Positions 6,500 to 9,783 of a stretch of 9,783 nucleotides of DNA are shown piece by piece. The translations under genes were made by a program, and so were the position numbers. How positions within the stretch are numbered: the first letter of the stretch is position 1; the number at the start of each line of letters is the position of its first letter. The DNA is from Planctomycetota bacterium (GTDB lineage Bacteria; Planctomycetota; Planctomycetia; Pirellulales; UBA7805), in contig JAUWIQ010000040.1 in assembly GCA_030605285.1 (NCBI GenBank), forward strand, positions 1 to 9,783, given 5' to 3'. A model generated the notes under the pieces. The model was not told the origin of the DNA, made no database searches, and worked only from the letters and a program-made list of their open reading frames with translations.

Positions 6500-6551
6500 A
6501 ATCTCTGTTGTGGCCGAGCCACTTTAATCTCTGTTGTGGCCGAGCCACTTT
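6500..6551. repeat. perfect 26-base tandem duplication in the DUF1844 3' end
   Basis: Bases 6500-6525 are repeated exactly at 6526-6551. Each copy contains the hairpin-like GTGGCCGAGCCAC (GTGGC and GCCAC around CGA). Since 26 is not a multiple of three, the duplication shifts the reading frame of the minus-strand gene and moves its original stop out of frame. Confidence 0.9.
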
Positions 6552-6670
6552 GTAACGCGATGTAGGCTATCCGCAATTCGTGCAGGAGGTTTTCCAGTAT
6601 GGCTTCTTCATGATCTGTGCAATTACCCTTGGTTTTCTCCTGCAGCAGCTCGATAAGATCAATCGCATGT

Positions 6671-6967
6671 TTAGCATGGGAAAGATTCGCGTCGATCTCG
6701 CCTGGGATTGGGAAGCGTTCCCAGATTCATCATCGCCTGGGTGCCCAGCATAGAGACAATCGTGGTGAATTCCGCAGGCGGCAGCGGCGCGGACGGTTCT
6801 GCGGATGCGCGCTCCAGAGGGCTCTCCTCGGGACCCGCTGACGGGGTTTCTGCAGCGGGATGCGACTCTTGGCGTAGCACCTCGGCAGCGACTTTCTCTG
6901 CTTCGACGCGGCTCTTGAAGTCCTCATCGATTACAATTTTTTTCTCTTCGCCAGACGCGTCCGACAT
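6671..6967 (-). CDS. DUF1844 domain protein, N-terminal reading frame (frameshifted gene)
   Basis: A small conserved protein of unknown function, widespread in planctomycetes and often beside pyrG, as here. Residues 1-88 look native: MSDASGEEKKIVIDEDFKSRVEAEK, a low-complexity Ala/Pro/Glu-rich linker (about 36-65), and the domain start LPPAEFTTIVSMLG and TQAMMNLGTLPNP. The last ten residues (RRDRRESFPC) are out of frame, giving a 98-residue product where about 140-150 is expected. The change lies at about 6703: CCC is followed by a lone A and then GGC GAG ATC, the native continuation. Compared with the remembered family pattern NP-x-T-G, five bases appear to be missing. A +1 ribosomal shift at CCC-A could also rejoin the halves. 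AAGG lies 10 bases before the ATG. It probably shares a transcript with pyrG, about 100 bases upstream. Confidence 0.7.
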   Translation of the reverse strand: MSDASGEEKKIVIDEDFKSRVEAEKVAAEVLRQESHPAAETPSAGPEESPLERASAEPSAPLPPAEFTTIVSMLGTQAMMNLGTLPNPRRDRRESFPC

Positions 6968-7053
6968 GTTCAGGAGACCTTAAAGAAAAAAGACGGTAAA
7001 CATACCGACAGGCAATTCAGAAAACCTCGTTGTGCAAAGTACCCCTTCGCCAT

Positions 7054-7081
7054 TGCCTACGATCTTGTGCCTACGATCTTG
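7054..7081. repeat. perfect 14-base tandem duplication across the pyrG stop codon
   Basis: TGCCTACGATCTTG at 7054-7067 is repeated exactly at 7068-7081. The right copy contains the last pyrG codons and its TAG; the left copy lies in the spacer before the DUF1844 gene. The protein is unchanged because translation stops in the first copy reached. Confidence 0.9.
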
Positions 7082-8735
7082 ATTTGAGCTGCTCGTTTTC
7101 TGCCACGCCCGTTCCTTGCGAACGCGTCGCTCTGGCAGCGTGATGGCTAACTGCGGCATCGACAAACCCCGAAAACAGCGGTTGGGCTCGGGTCGGCTTC
7201 GATTTGAATTCGGGATGGAACTGAACCGCTACAAACCAGGGGTGGTCGATTAGTTCGATAATCTCGACAAGCTTGTCATCCGGGCTCGTTCCAGAAAATC
7301 GCATGTTGTGCGCGGCAAATTGCTTACGGTAAGAATTATTGAATTCGTAGCGGTGCCGATGTCTCTCACTCACCTCGTCTACGCCATAACAAGCATGGGC
7401 ATGACTCTCCGGATCAAGACGAGCTCGTTGGGCACCCAAACGCATCGTGCCACCTTTGTCCGTGATAGTTTTTTGGTCATCCAGCAGGCAAATTACCGGA
7501 TGGGGGCTATCCTTATCAAACTCGCTGGAATTCGCGCCCTCTAAATTGACAACATTGCGGGCAAATTCAATTACGGCACACTGCATTCCGAGGCAAATAC
7601 CCAGCATCGGAATACCCCGCTCGCGGGCGAAACGGATCGCCTCGACCTTGCCTTCAATCCCGCGCTCCCCAAAACCGCCCGGCACCAAGATGCCGTCGTA
7701 GGTCGCAAGGAGCCGCTCGGGTCCTTCCGCCTCAATCTGTTCGCTCTGAATCGGCTGAATCCGAACCTGCGTCCGATGCGCAATCCCCGCGTGATCGAGC
7801 GCTTCATAGATCGATTTATAGGCATCGCGGTGGGCAGCATACTTCCCCACCACGGCGATGCTGATCTCATTCTCAGGATTGCGCAAGCGCTGCAAAAGAT
7901 CGCGCCAATCATCGAGGACAAGTGACTCGGCTTGGAGGCCCAAGCCCTTGACGATCAGCTCATCGAGTTCGTTGTCCACCAGGCTAAAGGGGACCTCATA
8001 AATCGAAAAATCCTTGTCTTTTTCTTCGATCACCGCATTGATGGGGACATTGCAAAACAGGGCAATTTTCTCACGGTCTTCCCGCTGGAGCGTACGTTCA
8101 GTACGGCAAATCAAAACATCGGGCTGAATACCTATTTCACGCAGTTGACCGACCGAATGCTGGGTCGGTTTCGTCTTGAGTTCACCGGCCGCCTTGAGAT
8201 AGGGAACGAGCGTGAGATGGATATAAAGACAATTCTCTTTACCCACATCAAGCGAAAACTGACGTATCGCCTCTAAAAAGGGCTGGCTCTCGATATCACC
8301 GACGGTGCCGCCAATCTCCGTAATCACCACGTCCGTGTCGTCATCAGCCAACTTCGCAATCACACTCTTGATCTCATTGGTAATATGAGGAATGACTTGC
8401 ACTGTCTTCCCGAGAAACTCCCCGCGCCGTTCCTTGTTGATCACCGATTGATAGATCTGTCCGGTCGTATAATTTGAGTCCCGGGTCAGGAGACTGTTGG
8501 TAAACCGCTCATAGTGGCCCAAATCCAGATCTGTTTCACTGCCGTCATCCAGCACGTAGACCTCGCCATGCTGGTAAGGGCTCATGGTTCCAGGATCGAC
8601 GTTGATGTACGGATCGAGTTTCTGCAGCCGTACGCGAAGTCCCCGGTGCTCAAGCAACATCCCAATCGATGCGCTGGTGAGTCCTTTCCCGAGCGAACTA
8701 ACAACACCACCGGTGACGAAAATATGTTTTGACAT
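7071..8735 (-). CDS. pyrG: CTP synthase (glutamine-hydrolysing)
   Basis: Makes CTP from UTP, ATP and glutamine, the last step of de novo pyrimidine nucleotide synthesis, in the cytoplasm. The 554 residues are normal length. The N-terminal amidoligase domain (about 1-266) has [13 protein letters not shown] (13-25), [11 protein letters not shown] (41-51) and [11 protein letters not shown] (140-150). The C-terminal class I glutamine amidotransferase domain (about 290-530) has [11 protein letters not shown], nucleophile C381 in LGICLGMQ, and the His/Glu pair H507 and E509 in FHPEF. The last 25 or so residues are a variable polar tail. The start is the standard [18 protein letters not shown]. TatD lies upstream (173-base gap, so probably its own promoter) and DUF1844 downstream. 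Confidence 0.98.
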   Translation of the reverse strand: MSKHIFVTGGVVSSLGKGLTSASIGMLLEHRGLRVRLQKLDPYINVDPGTMSPYQHGEVYVLDDGSETDLDLGHYERFTNSLLTRDSNYTTGQIYQSVINKERRGEFLGKTVQVIPHITNEIKSVIAKLADDDTDVVITEIGGTVGDIESQPFLEAIRQFSLDVGKENCLYIHLTLVPYLKAAGELKTKPTQHSVGQLREIGIQPDVLICRTERTLQREDREKIALFCNVPINAVIEEKDKDFSIYEVPFSLVDNELDELIVKGLGLQAESLVLDDWRDLLQRLRNPENEISIAVVGKYAAHRDAYKSIYEALDHAGIAHRTQVRIQPIQSEQIEAEGPERLLATYDGILVPGGFGERGIEGKVEAIRFARERGIPMLGICLGMQCAVIEFARNVVNLEGANSSEFDKDSPHPVICLLDDQKTITDKGGTMRLGAQRARLDPESHAHACYGVDEVSERHRHRYEFNNSYRKQFAAHNMRFSGTSPDDKLVEIIELIDHPWFVAVQFHPEFKSKPTRAQPLFSGFVDAAVSHHAARATRSQGTGVAENEQLKSRS

Positions 8736-8908
8736 TGCGGTTCCCGAACTGCCAACGACTCCGCGTTGGCCTGATGTGAATCCTTTCCAACCTGTCAGCC
8801 TAGCATGCCCCCTGCCTGCGCATCCAGTCCGGTGGATTTTTCAGGGGATTTTAGCCCGAAAACAACGATTCGTTTTAAACTTGATTCGGACAGGCTCCGC
8901 TTAAAAGC

Positions 8909-9679
8909 TTAAAAACGAAATAAGCGACGGGCGTTGGTGCTTGTGAGCTTACCGAAGGCCTCCAAGCTCGTATCCCGCTCCCGCGCCAGGCACTCGGCCG
9001 TGTGCTGCAGGTAGGCCGGTTGGTTACGGCGACCGCGGAGTGGATCTGGCGCCAGATAAGGACTGTCGGTCTCGATGAGAATGCGGTCGTCTGGAATGGT
9101 TCGGGCGACAGAGCGCAGCGGGGTCGATTTTTTAAACGTGACCATGCCAGAAAAACTGATATATAAGCCCAGCTCCAGACATTCTCCCGCGACCTCCTGG
9201 CTGCCAACAAAGGAATGCATCACCCCGAAGAGCGGTCCCCGTTTGCGGGCCTCACGAAGCATGGCCAGGACGTCTGCTTCACTTTCTCGGGTATGGACGA
9301 TGAAAGGCAATCCTTGTTCCTGGGACAATCGCAGGTGCCGATCAAAAAAATCCTGCTGGATGTCAAAAGGGGTAAAATCCCAATGTCGATCGAGCCCCGT
9401 TTCACCAACCGCCACAACCTTCGGCTGGGAGAGTAATTTCACAACCCGGTCCCAATCCTCCGCCTTCGCCTCGGCGCAGTAATTGGGTTGGATTCCCACC
9501 GCGGCGAACAACCCCGGATACTGGGCCACGAGTTGGGTGGTGGCAAGGCTCGAATCGGCTCCAATGCCCACCGCCAAGATGGTCGAAACGCCCGCCTCAA
9601 ACGCGTCCTCAATCACTTGCTGGCGGTCTTCGGAAAATTCATCCTGATCCAGATGAGCGTGCGTGTCGATCAGTGTCAT
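8909..9679 (-). CDS. TatD family metal-dependent hydrolase
   Basis: TatD proteins are metal-dependent TIM-barrel enzymes, several with 3'-5' exonuclease or DNase activity linked to DNA repair and turnover. The 256 residues match normal length. Metal-site residues are all present: H7 and H9 in DTHAHLD, E93 in GETGLD, H129 in FIVHTRES, H155 in VMHSF and D205 in ETDSPYLAP, followed by GRRNQPAYL. The usual GIHPH loop reads GIQPN (62-66), a change I recall in planctomycete homologues; it is outside the main metal site. The ATG is preceded by GAGG at 5 bases, which overlaps the TGA of an upstream reading frame, so an operon is likely. Physiological substrate is unknown. Confidence 0.95.
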   Translation of the reverse strand: MTLIDTHAHLDQDEFSEDRQQVIEDAFEAGVSTILAVGIGADSSLATTQLVAQYPGLFAAVGIQPNYCAEAKAEDWDRVVKLLSQPKVVAVGETGLDRHWDFTPFDIQQDFFDRHLRLSQEQGLPFIVHTRESEADVLAMLREARKRGPLFGVMHSFVGSQEVAGECLELGLYISFSGMVTFKKSTPLRSVARTIPDDRILIETDSPYLAPDPLRGRRNQPAYLQHTAECLARERDTSLEAFGKLTSTNARRLFRF

Positions 9680-9685
9680 ACAACC

Positions 9686-9783
9686 TCAACTCCGCCGAAA
9701 GGCCGCATCCACCGCGCTCCGAAATATCTCGCTCCCGGCAGTCCTGCGCGAGATTAGTCCGCGAGGCGCCCTGACCCGTGAGG
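9686..9783 (-). CDS. C-terminal end of an unidentified gene upstream of tatD-like gene
   Basis: A minus-strand frame enters from the right edge and ends in TGA at 9686-9688, giving 31 residues that finish in AGSEIFRSAVDAAFRRS. Its stop is 6 bases before the TatD start and overlaps the GAGG ribosome-binding site, the usual geometry of translationally coupled operon genes. The mildly amphipathic ending looks coding, but the piece is too short to name. A chance frame is possible. Confidence 0.45.
   Translation of the reverse strand, partial: SRVRAPRGLISRRTAGSEIFRSAVDAAFRRS

Larger units (their letters stand above)
6328..6702 (-). pseudogene. displaced C-terminal half of the DUF1844 gene
   Basis: Starting at GGC (6702) in the frame one base away from the annotated start frame, the sequence reads GEIDANLSHAKHAIDL, then ELLQEKTKGNCTDHEEA and LLHELRIAYIAL. 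This is the expected second half of a DUF1844 protein and it has no stop. The conserved half is therefore intact but in another frame. Past LRIAYIALQSGSATTEIK a 26-base tandem duplication shifts the frame again, so the reading runs on through the folded element to 6328. Without the duplication it would end in KEKEGK and TAA at 6479-6481, just before the stem-loop. The gene may be broken, recoded or carry assembly errors. Confidence 0.65.

Noticed and set aside
6328..6576. Separate small 82-residue gene on the minus strand
   Set aside because: Its first residues (LRIAYIALQSG) are the C-terminal end of the frameshifted DUF1844 gene; the rest is read-through of the folded element, not an independent gene.
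8736..8908. pyrG promoter in the tatD-pyrG gap
   Set aside because: TAAAAT and TGCTAGGCT resemble -10 boxes but neither has a correctly spaced -35 partner.

Overview
The window looks like chromosomal DNA from a planctomycete, probably near the Pirellulales. The grounds are the style of several proteins (an ApbE paralogue starting with an RRNFLQG block, a HemG with QSADNFITDQP, a DUF1844 protein just downstream of pyrG), a moderately high GC content and an uncharacterised protein of a type I associate with that phylum. This assignment rests on remembered protein families, not on a database search. Nearly all of the window is core or housekeeping sequence. I see no transposase, integrase, CRISPR array, rRNA or tRNA.

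Layout, left to right. On the minus strand, a truncated FAD:protein FMN transferase (ApbE family) lies behind a 14-codon leader ORF and a perfect TATAAT box. Upstream of it, same strand, is a 199-residue hypothetical protein. A 311-base divergent gap separates that from hemG (plus strand, heme biosynthesis). hemG meets csrA tail to tail, with only 4 bases between the stop codons. csrA and fliW (minus strand) are the CsrA/FliW post-transcriptional switch that normally couples flagellin synthesis to flagellar assembly; the spacer between them carries a hairpin with a CsrA-type GGA loop. A stand-alone ketosynthase follows on the minus strand.

A 418-base gap precedes an orphan MraZ-like regulator (plus strand). 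Just upstream of it are two near-identical palindromes built from TGGG/CCCA half-sites, a plausible autoregulatory operator. After the mraZ-like gene comes a strongly self-complementary element of about 140 bases with T-runs on both sides. It abuts the 3' end of a DUF1844 gene read on the minus strand. That gene is frameshifted near its middle and also carries a perfect 26-base tandem duplication that moves its last codons out of frame and away from their original stop. pyrG (CTP synthase) lies upstream of it, with a 14-base tandem duplication across its stop codon. A TatD-family hydrolase and the last codons of another gene, apparently in one operon, close the window.

The most interesting points are the MraZ-like gene with its palindrome pair, the damaged or recoded DUF1844 gene with its tandem duplications, the folded element between them, and the possible CsrA feedback site between fliW and csrA. 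I found no clear sign of an entirely new multi-gene system.
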